The notes beneath the pieces are model-generated. The model was given only the letters and a program-made list of their open reading frames with translations. It was not told where the DNA came from and did no database searches. Positions 23,578 through 33,599 of a DNA stretch of 64,000 bases are shown here, one piece after another. The stretch covers positions 85,054,685 through 85,118,684 of the forward strand of contig JAMXBB010000011.1 of NCBI GenBank assembly GCA_024138015.1. Reading direction: 5' to 3'. A program made the position numbers and the translations under genes. The DNA is from Lumnitzera littorea. Taxonomy: Eukaryota > Streptophyta > Magnoliopsida > Myrtales > Combretaceae. Numbering within the stretch: position 1 is the stretch's first letter; each line of letters starts with the position of its first letter.

Positions 23578-24640
23578 ATGATTAATACATCCGCAGGAGG
23601 TACTTTAAACACAAAGACACCTGAGTAAGCACAAAACCTGATTGAAAGAATAGCGATGAATAATTATCAGTAGGAAAGCACTAGAGCTAAGCAAAAGACT
23701 ATGGGAATTATGATGTGGACTTAACCACTACTCTGGCAGCCAAGGTAGACCTATTGAGTAAGAAGATTAATGCACTCTCTGTTGGCCCTCAACAAGTACA
23801 ATCGGATGTAAGTGACTTTGGTATGCAGGGGTATGGAGCACAAGAACAATTGGAACAGGTAGATTATCTAGGAAATCCACCTAAGCAACAAAATAACCCC
23901 TACAGCAACACTTATAATCCCGGATAGAGGAATCACCCCAATTTCTCATGGGGAAATTAAAACCAAGGCCAACAGAAGACTAATTTTGGCCCACCTGGAT
24001 TTCAGAGACCATTCCCACCTCTTCTTCCTCAAGAAAAGAAGTCTAGTGTGGAAGAACTTATCACAAAATATATTCAAGGCAATGAGGCTCGCTTATCCAA
24101 TATTGAATCATCATTGAGGAATCAAGAGGCTTCCAATCGCAACTTTGAGAACTAAATTGGTCAACTTGCGAAGCTAATCTCTGAAAGACCACAGGGAACG
24201 CTACCGGGGAATACAGAACCCAATCCAAAGGAACATGTCAAGGTAGTGACACTTTGAAGTGGGAAGGAGTTGCATGCTGAGAGGAAGGTTAACGAGGAGA
24301 CTAGTAAGAGCAAGGAGGGGATGAAAGCAATAGAAGACGTAGAGTCATCAAAGGCGAAGGAATATCAACCACCTATCCCATATCCCCAAAGACTCAAGCA
24401 AGATCGCAATAACTAACAATTTAGTAAGTTCCTTGACCTCTTTAAACAACTGCATATTAACTTACCTCTCGTTGATGCCTTGTCACAGACGTCGAAGTAC
24501 GCTATGTTCTTAAAAGATTTGTTATCCAATAAGAGGAAGCTTAAGGAGCTTTCTACAGTCATCTTGGGTGAAGAATGTTTAGCGATCGTGTAAAATAAGT
24601 TGCCTAAAAGCTAAAAGACCTAGGAAGTTTTACAATTCCT
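23578..24640 (+). pseudogene. Gag C-terminal linker of element B
   Basis: This continues gag after the stop: an AKVDLLSKKINAL coiled-coil-like segment (open at 23715-23927), then a Gln/Asn/Pro/Gly-rich linker (QNNPYSNTYNPG, FGPPGFQRPFPPLLPQ), EELITKYIQGNEARLSNIES, IGQLAKLISERPQGTLPGNT, then KEYQPPIPYPQRL and SKFLDLFKQLHINLPLVDAL. The same blocks occur in element A. Scattered stops interrupt it (for example GN-stop-NQG and FEN-stop-IGQ), most readable as C->T changes of Gln codons. Confidence 0.8.
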
Positions 24641-24966
24641 TGTCATACTGGTAACTTGTTAATTGACAAAGCTTTAGTTGATTTGGGTGCTAGCATCAAT
24701 TTAATGCCTTATAAATTTTTTAAGAAACTAAGATTAGGGGAACCTAAGCCCACACGCATGAGCTTGCAATTAGTTGATAGATCTGTGTCGTATCCTGAGG
24801 CATTATTAAGGATGTATTAGTCTAAGTGGGTAAATTTATTTTTCCAGTTGATTTTGTGATATTGGATATGGATGAAGATTTTGAGTTGCCCCTTATCTTG
24901 GGTAAACCATTCTTAGCTACTACTAGGGCTATAATTGATGTTAGTGATGGCAAGCTCATTCTTTGA
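24641..24966 (+). pseudogene. Athila aspartic protease domain (element B)
   Basis: LVDLGASINLMPYKFFKKL near 24670-24730 carries the catalytic DLGAS form usual for Athila. It is followed by PTRMSLQLVDRSVSYP, FPVDFVILDMDEDFELPLIL and GKPFLATTRAIIDVSDGKL. A frameshift precedes the active site and a stop follows GIIKD. It would cleave the polyprotein. Confidence 0.85.
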
Positions 24967-24984
24967 GTAAGAGATGAAGAGATC

Positions 24985-26188
24985 ATGTTTAAAATTTCGG
25001 AGGCTATGAAAAAGTATGTCGATCAGGATGATACTTGCTACCTTTTGGATGTTACTGATACTTTTATTTCAAGTTATATGCAGGAAGTTCTTCTTAAGGA
25101 TCCGTTGGAGAGTTGCTTGCAATTAGGCATGGAAGAAGCTTCAGAAGATCCTGTCAAATCTGAGGTGGTTGCCCAACTGGAGGCAAATAAACCTACCTCT
25201 ATTGAGAAAGGGTTTGAAGAGTTTGAAAAGAGGAAGGAAGCACAGTTAAAAGCTTCGATTGAGGAGCCACCAGTATTGGAGTTAAAGCAATTACCTGATT
25301 ACTTAGAATATGCCTTCTTAAAGAAGGACTCCAAATTACCGGTAATTATAGCATCCAATTTGGAAGAAGAACAGAGAGAAAGGTTGCTGAAAGTACTCAA
25401 GGAGCATAAGATGGCCATTGCTTGGAAAATATCCGATATTCAAGGTATCAATCCCTCCTTTTGTACTCATAAGATTTTAATGGAAGAAAACCACAAGCCG
25501 GTTGTGCAGCCCCAGAGACACTTAAATCCAAACATGAAAGAGGTAGTCAAAAAGGAAGTTATCAAACTCTTTGATGCAGGTATGATATATCCTATCTCTG
25601 ATAGTTCATGGGTGAGTTTAGTGCAAGTAGTTCAAAAAAAAAAAAAGTAGGATGACAGTAGTTCCTAATGAAAAGAATGAATTAATCCCAATGAGAACGG
25701 TAACAGGTTGGCTTGTATGTATCAATTACCGAAAGTTAAATGATGTTACACGTAAGGACCATTTCCCCTTACCTTTTATTAATCAAATGATAGAACAATT
25801 AGTTAGACATATGTTTTATTGTTTTCTAGATGGCTTGTTTGGTTATTTTCGGATACCTATTGCACCGGAAGATCAAGAGAAGACTACTTTCACTTGTCCT
25901 TATGGCACCTTTGCTTACCGCAGAATGCCTTTTAGTCTTTGCAATGCACCTGCTACATTCCAGTTATGCATGTTAGCCATTTTTGATGATTTGATTGAGG
26001 ACATAATCGAGGTATTTATGGATGATTTTTCAGTTTTTGGCAACTCATTTGACCTTTGTTTGAATAATTTGGACAAGGTACTTACTAGGTGTGAAGAGAC
26101 CAATCTTGTCCTTAACTGGGATAAGTGCCACTTCATGGTACAAGAGGGTATTGTGCTGGGCCATAAGGTCTCATATCGAGGAATTTAG
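24985..26188 (+). pseudogene. Athila reverse transcriptase (element B)
   Basis: The first open stretch (24985-25650) is the protease-RT linker and RT entry: LKQLPDYLEYAFL, KEHKMAIAWKISDIQGINPSF, KILMEENHKPVVQPQRHLNP and NMKEVVKKEVIKL. It ends at a poly-A run near 25637 where VVQKKKK then stops. The homologous frame resumes at 25652 with VCINYRKLNDVTRKDHFPLP, CFLDGLFGYFRIPIAPEDQE, TCPYGTFAYRRMPFSLCNAP and VFMDDFSVFG, which keeps the catalytic MDD pair, then GHKVSYRGI. A stop (GI-TAG-VD) follows. It copies the genomic RNA to cDNA. Confidence 0.92.
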
Positions 26189-26896
26189 GTGGATACTGCC
26201 AAAGTGGATGCGATTGTAAGACTCCCATCTCTAACTTCGGTTAAGGCCATAAGAAGCTTTTTAGGACATGCAAGTTTTTATAGGCGATTTATTAAGGATT
26301 TCTTGAAAATTGCCTGCCCTTTAATTAAGTTATTAGAGAAGGATGTGTCTTATGTTTTCTCTCAGGAGTGTTTGAAAGCTTTTAATATCCTTAAAGAGAA
26401 ACTTACCAATGCTCTAATCATGGTAGTACCTAATTGGGCACTTCCCTTTGAACTTATGTGTAATGCAAGTGATCACGCAGTCAGGGCAGTGATGGGGCAA
26501 AGGCGAGACAAGCACTTTAAACCAATTCACTATGCTAGCAAAACTCTTACTAATGCTCAGGAGAACTACATTACTACAAAAAAAGAGTTGCTAGCAGTTG
26601 TTTTTGCCTTTGATAAGTTTCTCTCTTATTTGCTTCTCTCTAAAGTGATTGTTTACACTGATCATTCTACCCTTAGGTACTTGTTAGCAAAACCAGATGC
26701 AAAGCCAAGATTGATTAGGTGGATCTTGTTGCTATAAGAGTTTGATGTAGAGATCAAAGATAAAAAAGGCGTTGAGAATTTAGCATCAGACCACTTATCT
26801 CGATTGGAGAATCCAAACTTGGAAATGCTCGAGGAGAATGAGATCAAAGATGAATTCCCTGAGGAGCGACTCTATGCCATTGCCTAGGTAAGTGAT
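26189..26896 (+). pseudogene. Athila RT connection and RNase H (element B)
   Basis: SFLGHASFYRRFIKDFLKIA, LMCNASDHAVRAVMGQ, IHYASKTLTNAQENYITTKK, ELLAVVFAFDKFLSYLLLSK and VIVYTDHSTLRYLLAKPDAK give the RNase H fold. The first catalytic position reads CNASD where CDAS is usual, i.e. Asp->Asn by a G->A change. LLL-TAA-EF has a stop at a Gln codon. The tail is DHLSRLENPN, the linker to integrase. Confidence 0.9.
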
Positions 26897-28200
26897 ATGG
26901 AAATTCCTTGGTTCGTGGATATCGCTAATTTTTTAGCTGTAAGGATTATACCGAAGGGACTTGCACACCAGCAAAAGAAGAAATTTTTTTTTTATGTGAA
27001 ACATTATTTTTGGGATGATCCTTACCTATTTAAAGTATGTACAGATCATGTTATTCGAAGGTGTGTACCACACCTCGAAGGATGGAGAATTTTGAGCCAC
27101 TATCATTCAGGGCCTACAGGTGGGCATCATAATACCAATAGGACAGCTCATAAGGTCCTAGAGGTTGGATTTTATTGGCTTACCTTATTCACAGATGCCC
27201 AGAAATACGTGGAGATTTGTGATCGTTGCCAACGAGTGGGGAATATATCCCGTAGGGATGAAATGCCACAAAACCCCATCATTGAGGTTGTGGTATTTGA
27301 TGTGTGGGGGATCGATTTCATGGGTCCTTTCCCGAACTTTAATGGAAATAAATATATCTTAGTAGCTATTAACTACGTCTCTAAGTGAGTGGAAGCTAAA
27401 GCCCTACCTACTAATGATGCTAGGGTAGTAAAAAAATTCTTGAAAGGCCTATTTTCTTGATTTGGCACCCCCAGGACAATTATAAGTGATAAGGGAACAC
27501 ACTTTTGTAATGCCCAACTCGACCAAACGTTGAAACGTTATGGCATTACACATAGAATAGCCACCTCGTACTACCCCCAAAGTAGTAGCCAAGTAGAAGT
27601 TGACAATCGCGATCTTAAGCGAATTCTTGAAAAAACCGTAGAGTATCATAAGAGAGATTGGTTAGAAAAGTTGGATGATGCTCTATGGGCATACAGAACC
27701 GCTTACAAAACACCACTAGGGACCACACCCTGCCGACTTGTATATGGCAAGGCTTGTCATTTACCGGTAAAGATTGAACATAAGGCTTATTGGGCAATTA
27801 AGAGTGCAAATGTTGATTTTGAGCGTATAGGTTCTCACAGGAAACTTCAATTAAATGAGCTCGAGGAATGGCGAGTAAATGCATATAAGAACTCCAAATT
27901 GTACAAAGGAAGGGCCAAAAAGTACCACAATCAGTGAATCAAACAAGATCGACAATTTAAAGAAGGTGATCATGTTCTTTTGTATAATTCTCGCCTTCGT
28001 TTATTCCTAGGTAAGTTGAAATTTAGGTGGTTTGGACCATTTACAACTACACAAGTTTTCTTGTATGGGACTGTTGAAGTTACATACCTAGAGAAAGACA
28101 CCTTTAAGGTAAATGGGCAATGATTGAAGTTATACTTGAGTGGAAACTTGGAGCATGTTGGACGAGAGGAGTTTTATCTCCACCCGACAGAACTATCATG
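26897..28200 (+). pseudogene. Athila integrase (element B)
   Basis: Open frames at 26897-27388 and 27530-27937, linked by readable sequence. The zinc finger has SHYHSGPTGGHHN and CDRCQRVGN; the core has VWGIDFMGPFPNFNG (first Asp), ISDKGTHFCN (second Asp) and SSSQVEVDNRDLKR (Glu). Then come RTAYKTPLGTTPCRLVYGKA and KIEHKAYWAIK. The C-terminal part (GDHVLLYNSRLRLF, then KFRWFGPFT) runs to about 28200. Stops at SK-TGA-VEA (Trp), LFS-TGA-FGTP (Arg) and others are single transitions. All catalytic residues are still present. Confidence 0.92.
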
Positions 28201-28502
28201 AGAAGATGTATCTCGTCGAGCTATCGAGGTTAAATATAGCACTTCTTGGGAGGCAACCCATATCTAACTTTGCATACACTTTAGTTCTTTAAGTTCATTC
28301 CATTTTATTTTTCTTTTATCTAACTTTGCTTTGCTTCTTTTATTTGTTTCAATTTTAGTCATAGGCTTTTCCCTTTTAGTTTCACAATTTTTTTCTCTCT
28401 TTAGTTTTCGTTGTCTTATTTTTTCTAATTTAAATACTTTTATTTTTTTTAGTTTCTTGTATTTTTAAATTCAGGAATTTAAGTAAAAAAAAAGAGAGCA
28501 CA
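28201..28502 (+). other. Spacer after pol in element B
   Basis: AT- and T-rich noncoding sequence between the end of the integrase C-terminus and the hairpin array. No gene or strong motif seen. Confidence 0.7.
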
Positions 28503-28990
28503 GAAAGTTACACGGGCATGAGACATGGTCGTATCCCAGCCTGTGTCCATCCAGACCCCTTCAATGAACTAACACCCACAGAAAGTTACACGGGCATAGG
28601 ACACAGTTGTGTCCCAGCCCATGTCCGCCCAGCCATATACTGCGTAAACAGAAAGTTACATGGGCGTAGGACACGATTGTGTCCCAACCCGTATGCGCTT
28701 AGTATTCTCGACTGCAAACAGAAAGTTATACGGGTATAGGATACGGTTATGTCTCAGCCCGTGTGCGCCCAGTATTCCCGACCGCCAACAGAAAGTTAAA
28801 CGGGCGTGGGACATGGTCGTATCCCAGCCCATGTGCGTCCAGAATTCACGATTAAACAAAGGAAGTTACACGAGTGTGGGACACGGTTGTGTCCTAGCTC
28901 GTGTTCGCCCAAGTAAGGCACTGCACATAAAGAGTTACACGAGCATGGGACACGGTCGTGTCCCAGCCCGTGTCTGCCCAGCACCCACAT
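28503..28990. repeat. Seven-copy ~70-bp hairpin repeat array (element B)
   Basis: Units start at about 28503, 28581, 28651, 28721, 28791, 28861 and 28930 (spacing 78, 70, 70, 70, 70, 69). Each begins GAAAGTTACACGGGC and contains two stacked inverted repeats: ACACGGGC/GCCCGTGT outside, GGGACACG/CGTGTCCC inside, making an almost complete ~37-base hairpin in the best unit (last copy). The remaining ~30 bp of each unit vary. The same unit, including GTGTCCATCCAG, occurs twice in the U3 of each LTR. Because units are palindromic, ORFs appear on both strands; they are not genes. Confidence 0.95.
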
Positions 28991-29133
28991 GACTCAGCAT
29001 ACGACCTGCACAATTTATTAAAACACACATACATACTCTCTCAAACACTTACAAACCAACACATATCCATTTCATATTCTCTCTTCTCTCCATCTTCTCT
29101 TTACGATTCCTGACATCACGATTCTTGATCCAA
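28991..29133 (+). promoter_or_regulatory. Putative internal promoter and leader before the second ORF
   Basis: A TATA-like TTTATTAAAA at 29014-29023 lies about 30 bp after the last hairpin, the same spacing as in the LTR. A pyrimidine-rich leader follows (ACTCTCTCAAACAC, then TCTCTCTTCTCTCCATCTTC up to ~29105) and ends at a GTAAGT donor at 29134. The resemblance to the U3 layout suggests a second transcription start dedicated to the ORF at 29704. Inference from sequence only. Confidence 0.5.
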
Positions 29134-29696
29134 GTAAGTTCTCCTCATTGTTTATGCTTTATCTTCCTCATTGTTTAGGCAGGTTTAGTTACTTGACATT
29201 TAGGACTTTTGGGAATTGGTACATGCATTTAGTCTGACAGTTTATTTTGTTTTTGTTCTTTCATGTTCGACATGCATAACTGCCTTGTGTTGCTCGATTT
29301 TAATGTCTTTATGATGCCTCTTCTGGTTAGATATTCCTTATGATCTCTCAAATCCGAATTTTGTTTGTCAATTTGATAATCATTATTCAATCATGCTAGT
29401 TAGGGTTAGTATTGTGAGAGTAATTCTGGGTCATTTAGCGTCTTTGATGTGTTGGGACGCTTGCGTTTTAAGCTGATTGTAATGTAGTGGGTCTATTGTA
29501 GAATTAGTTGAATGCATTTGCAAGCTATTTTTTTTACACCAACTAGTTTTTCGGATGCACTCTACATGTTTGTTTAAATGTCCTAATGAGAATTCTTTCA
29601 ATACGCTTCACTGTTAATCCTTTCTCCCTCTTTCTTCGTTTGAACTACGTGTAGCAAGGCTGCGCGTTTTTGATTTGGTTTGTTGTTTCTTTTCAG
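29134..29696 (+). other. Putative leader intron before the second ORF
   Basis: The donor AA/GTAAGTTC (29134) and acceptor TTGTTTCTTTTCAG/G (ending 29696) are strong plant-type sites. The 563-bp interval is AT-rich and noncoding. The acceptor is seven bases upstream of the ATG at 29704. Element A has the same arrangement. Spliced transcripts for the second ORF have been reported for Athila-like elements in general, which fits. Confidence 0.55.
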
Positions 29697-29703
29697 GTAT
29701 TTA

Positions 29704-30972
29704 ATGGCAAATCGCGCAAAGCTTATCGTTCGACGGAAATCCAAATATGCAGCATCCTCTTCATCACAAGAAGGTGCAATTGTTAAACCATTAGCCACTC
29801 TCCCTCCGATGGAGCACCCAATGCTTCAATTCAAGGAAGACTACTAGTCGCAATGCTATAGTTTACTTAAGAATAAGCCTTTCAGCGACACCCTTCGTCT
29901 GGATTGGGATGTTCTCGCTCAATTGGAGCTCACAACAGAAATGAAGGAGCTCTTGGACAGAACCATTTGGAAGCGATTTTTATCTCTTGAAGCTCCAGTT
30001 TATAAAGAGCTGAACTTGGAGTTTTTATGTACATACAAACTCGATAAAGAGAGTGCTACTGGCATTGGCCCCAAACGCAAACTCCATTTCACTTTGAGTG
30101 GCTACCCTTTCCACATGCCAATTGCTTAATTGGGCAGATATCTTGGTCTTTATGAAGATAAATATACACGGACAAAAGAGTTCCAACGTCTTTCATGTCA
30201 TTTTCCACATGGAGTAACACCAAGGACGTTTTGGAATGAAATTACTATTGGTGATGCGTATGACCCAGTAAAGAGCAAGGCTTCTCAATTGGTCAAGCCT
30301 GAATATCGGGTTCTTCATTGGCTCTTTGCGCATACATTGACTAGCAGAGGCCTTAGCACTAATGTGGTTTCCAACAAGGATTGCCTCTATTTGTACAATG
30401 TGATTCATAAACATCCCATCAATCTCGCCATTAAGCTAGCTGAACTTTTTAGCCACCAAGCTACCACTACACGGAAGAAAGGGCATATTTATTATGGCCC
30501 CTACATCACCTTACTTATGCAGGCCATGCGGACTAAGGTTGTCATTTGGCCCTCACTTACTTTAGTCAATCAAGTCACTCCTATGCGACTTAATTCATTC
30601 TGACTCATGAACCTTTTCCCAACAAGACGTCAAGGTCGACACTCATGTAACACATCTCAAGGCCAGACGTCTTCAGCCAACTTTGAAGAAAAATTTGATA
30701 TGTTGATGTTTGAGGTTCGTTATATCAGAGAAAGTGTGGATAAACTTCATATCCGCTAAGACAAAATGGAAAAATTTCTCAAGATGAAAGAGTCGGATGC
30801 ACGTGATGAGGATAGTGAGAGTGAAGAAGAGGATGACGAGGGTGGTGACGAAGAGGCAGTTGAAGGTAGTGAAGAGGATGTTGAGGGCAGTGACGAAGAC
30901 GATGATGCAACCATGGCGGAGGCACCATCTGATGAGGATGATAAAGAGATAGATTCTAATCCCTCTTCTTAA
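29704..30972 (+). pseudogene. Athila second ORF (ATHILA ORF-1 / env-position protein)
   Basis: A single 423-codon frame without any frameshift, interrupted by four stops (after KEDY, PFHMPIA, MRLNSF and DKLHIR). Each stop can be explained by one C->T or G->A change of a Gln, Arg or Trp codon. The N-terminus is basic (MANRAKLIVRRKSK). The middle resembles the plant ATHILA ORF-1/'putative plant transposon protein' family: PVYKELNLEFLCTYKL, LHFTLSGYPFHMPI, GRYLGLY. The C-terminus from ~residue 355 is a long Asp/Glu-rich stretch. No signal peptide or membrane helix seen. Although the position is that of retroviral env, the function is unknown. Confidence 0.82.
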
Positions 30973-31172
30973 TTCATGTTTTTTTTGTGTTGTTTTTCGT
31001 TGGCCAAGGCATGTGAAATCAAACATATAATGATAATGCTTCCTCGTTTTGAACTTCTTCACCTTATTTTCGACTGGTAAGGAAGTATTAGTTTCTTTTT
31101 CATTACATATATTTTCTTTTTCCCTATGCTGATTTTTTTTGTTTCATTTCTTGCTGCTATGCTTTCTTAGTA
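30973..31172 (+). other. Noncoding sequence after the second ORF, element B
   Basis: T-rich 3' noncoding sequence between the ORF stop and the palindrome. No gene seen. The minus-strand ORF over this region is an antisense shadow. Confidence 0.7.
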
Positions 31173-31213
31173 GTACATTGAGGACAATGTACGTTTTTAA
31201 GTGTGGGGAAGGG
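31173..31213 (+). other. 8-bp-stem palindrome with internal PPT-like motif
   Basis: GTACATTG, loop AGGA, CAATGTAC (31173-31192), then AAGTGTGGGGAAGGG (31199-31213). The latter nearly equals the real PPT before the 3' LTR (GTGTGGGGAAG). A degraded equivalent exists in element A near 10670-10710. It may be a second plus-strand primer site, comparable to a central PPT. Confidence 0.7.
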
Positions 31214-31626
31214 ATATATATGAATTTGTTACTATTTAGGATACCAATTATTTACATTTGACTCAATTAATTTTTAAGTTAACTTACAATAGGTGATTAA
31301 CAAGTGTTGAGCCAAATTAACTGTGTCATTTTGATCATTATTGATCTTATTATACTTTACTAGAATTGATTAGTCAAATCTGTAGAAGGCAAAGTTACAA
31401 GTTATTTAGCTTAGAACTTTAAGACTTGAAATTGGAGCAACATCACTAGTTGAGAGTTAGTTATGGTTCTTTTTAAATTTACTTTTATGTATACCTTTCT
31501 CTTAGAAATATTTAGAGTCCTATAATTTTTAGCAAACAAACAAATGGAATTCTTCTTTTAAGAAACCCCTGAAAAATCACAATAATTGGAGGTCAAAAGT
31601 AATAACAAGTATATAAATAGAAAAAA

Positions 31627-31821
31627 TTGGTAAGGATTCGTCTTGGTCCGTTAGAAGAGTGAGATTGAGTCCTAATGCCAATTCTAATGAAAAAAAATTG
31701 ATATGGATCGGCCTTAGTCCGTCAGAAGAGTAAGGTTCTTTCCTGCTATCAATATAAGGAATAAGTTGGTATGGATCAGCCTTAGTCCATCAGAAGAGCG
31801 AGATTCTTTTCCTCTACTAAC
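31627..31821 (+). repeat. Three-copy ~70-bp 3'-UTR repeat of element B
   Basis: Units near 31627, 31698 and 31765 share TTGGTATGGATC, then GCCTTAGTCCGTCAGAAGAG and a TCTTT run. The spacing is about 70 bp. The same core (TTTAGAAGAGCAAA with TAAGGG upstream) makes the two-copy repeat of element A, so it is conserved between diverged Athila copies while flanking noncoding sequence is not. Confidence 0.88.
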
Positions 31822-32328
31822 ATAATTGTGCTTAAATAAGGTAAATTTAAAAGACCTCCCAATAAAAGCATGAACTAGGTGGATGATCAGAAGATGAGTG
31901 GACGTAAAATGTGTTTGTTTTAAATTATGGCGCTTAGTGAGATGGAAGAGAGAATTGTATACACTTTAGTCAAATGGACAAAATTTTTATGACTCTTTCC
32001 CGGTTGGCGAGATGTTAAATCCAATTTTTAGTTTAAGAATCCTTGGTTAAATGACTTGGGTAAACTTTAACTTTCATAAATTAACTAGTGAACTCTAGTA
32101 TTAAGTATTGTTGGAGCATTCAAATATGGTCAGGTGAAATTATGACATTGTTAAGGGTAAAATTGGTTAACTTTATTATTGTAAGTTAGTTGAGAATGAT
32201 TTTTCTTACTTTTCTACTGGTTAAGTGTATTCATTCACCAGTTTCCTAATTAGTGATAAATTTTGTTTAGCGTTTCTTGTCCTAGAAATTTTGTTTTGAT
32301 TTATTTGCTTGAAGACAAGTAAATGCTC
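31822..32328 (+). other. 3' noncoding region of element B before the PPT
   Basis: AT-rich, no coding sequence seen. It leads to the polypurine tract. Confidence 0.65.
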
Positions 32329-32341
32329 AGGTGTGGGGAAG
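32329..32341 (+). other. Polypurine tract of element B
   Basis: AGGTGTGGGGAAG, two bases before the TG of the 3' LTR. Confidence 0.9.
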
Positions 32342-32343
32342 TT

Positions 32344-33594
32344 TGATAACTTTGATTTTAAATATATTTCACATGGTGATTTTATAGTATTTCCCTTACA
32401 TCTTTGGTTTTCTTTAAAGAAATTGATACTTAATTGAGTAAAATTTTGATTTCAAGGTTTGAACGTGCTCTTGGATTAAAAAGGAATCAAGTTTTACTCA
32501 ATTTGGAGTTCAAATGAATAAGTTATGAAGTTTTGAAGTTACACAATCTGGGACACAGTCGTATTCCCAAGCTGTATCCATTCAGGAAAATTTGCCAAGG
32601 TTAGAAAGTTACACAACCTGGGGACACGACTGTGTCCCAAGTCGTGTCTGATGATGAAAACAAAAATCTTACAATACATTATAAAAGGACATACTAAGGT
32701 TTCACAAAAGAGATGGGACACTCAAGAAGCAGAGAGACACTCGAGAAGTAGAGAGACTTGAGGAGAAGGAGAAGAAAAAGGTGAAAGCAATACCCAACTT
32801 CAAGATTGGAGAGATTTTTCATCAACTAAAGGGGTTTTTCATGTTTTATTTCATGCTTTTGTTGGAACTCGTTATTAGTTTTATTATGATAGCTTAAAAT
32901 TCTTGTATTTAGGATTATGGAACCTAAGGTTTCATATGACTCTTGGGTTGATTTATAATTTTCAATAAAGTTTCTATCTTTTCTTGATTCAATTATGTTG
33001 TTTAATTGTTAATTGATATTTCTAGAGTATCAATCTATGATATTATGCATGATGATTGAGAAATTACATGTGTAACAAGATCGTGTCATAATTGGAGAGA
33101 ATTACATGTGTACTTAGAGATAAGACACATGTTTCTTCCGGAAAGTTGTTCGTTTGTGTGAGAATTCATTATACATTAATGCGATTCTAAATTATATTAC
33201 TAAGTGAAGAGATTCCGGTAAATAATTTAGGATTAGGGTTAATATGCTTGAGAAAGGTATTAACTTTAATTGTGAATCCCTCCGGTCAAGAATAATAGAA
33301 ATTGAATTGAATATATTTTAAGTGGTCACATGTTAAACACTAGGGGAAATAATTTCTAAATACGTTGTTACCTTCTTGAAGTCGTTCTTAGTTTTATTGC
33401 TTTCTAAATTGCTTAATCAAGTCTCATAATTAGGTTAGTTTGTTAATTTTAGTATTTTTAATTCATTCAACTCATCATAATTTTCCGGTTAAATAATAGA
33501 GCTAAGGTTAATGTTAATACTCGAAGTCGCTGAAGGATCGACTCGGACTCACATCCGCTATATTAAAACTGATAGGTGCACTTGCCTAATATCA
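32344..33594 (+). repeat. 3' LTR of element B
   Basis: From TGATAACTTTG to CCTAATATCA, followed by the AGATA duplication. The U3 hairpins start at 32535 and 32604 (69 bp apart), and the TATA box is at 32680. Most differences from the 5' LTR are transitions, concentrated in the first ~350 bp. Confidence 0.96.
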
Positions 33595-33599
33595 AGATA
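33595..33599 (+). repeat. Right target-site duplication of element B (AGATA)
   Basis: Exact copy of 21421-21425. Confidence 0.95.

Larger units (their letters stand above)
21426..33594 (+). mobile_element. Complete Athila element B (12.2 kb)
   Basis: It has two TG...CA LTRs (TGATA/TATCA ends), a tRNA-Asp PBS, gag, protease, RT, RNase H, integrase, a hairpin array, a second ORF, 3' noncoding repeats, a PPT, and a perfect AGATA target-site duplication, all on the plus strand. The LTRs are 1261 and 1251 bp and about 96% identical by eye, the main length difference being one ~10-bp indel. At commonly used plant substitution rates that means an age of the order of one to a few million years. In-frame stops make it non-autonomous. 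It lies inside element C. Confidence 0.96.

Noticed and set aside
28503..28990. Regular ~70-bp direct repeats that look like a CRISPR array
   Set aside because: The units are longer, palindromic throughout, imperfect, and lie inside a plant retrotransposon. No cas genes are present.
28518..28992. Overlapping ORFs of 60-110 codons on both strands
   Set aside because: They arise from the palindromic repeat units; no conserved protein.
30673..31062. 129-codon minus-strand ORF
   Set aside because: It is the antisense of the acidic tail of the second ORF and its T-rich 3' region.
21426..33594. Element B as a currently active autonomous element
   Set aside because: gag, pol and ORF2 all contain in-frame stops, and a poly-A run shifts the frame in RT.
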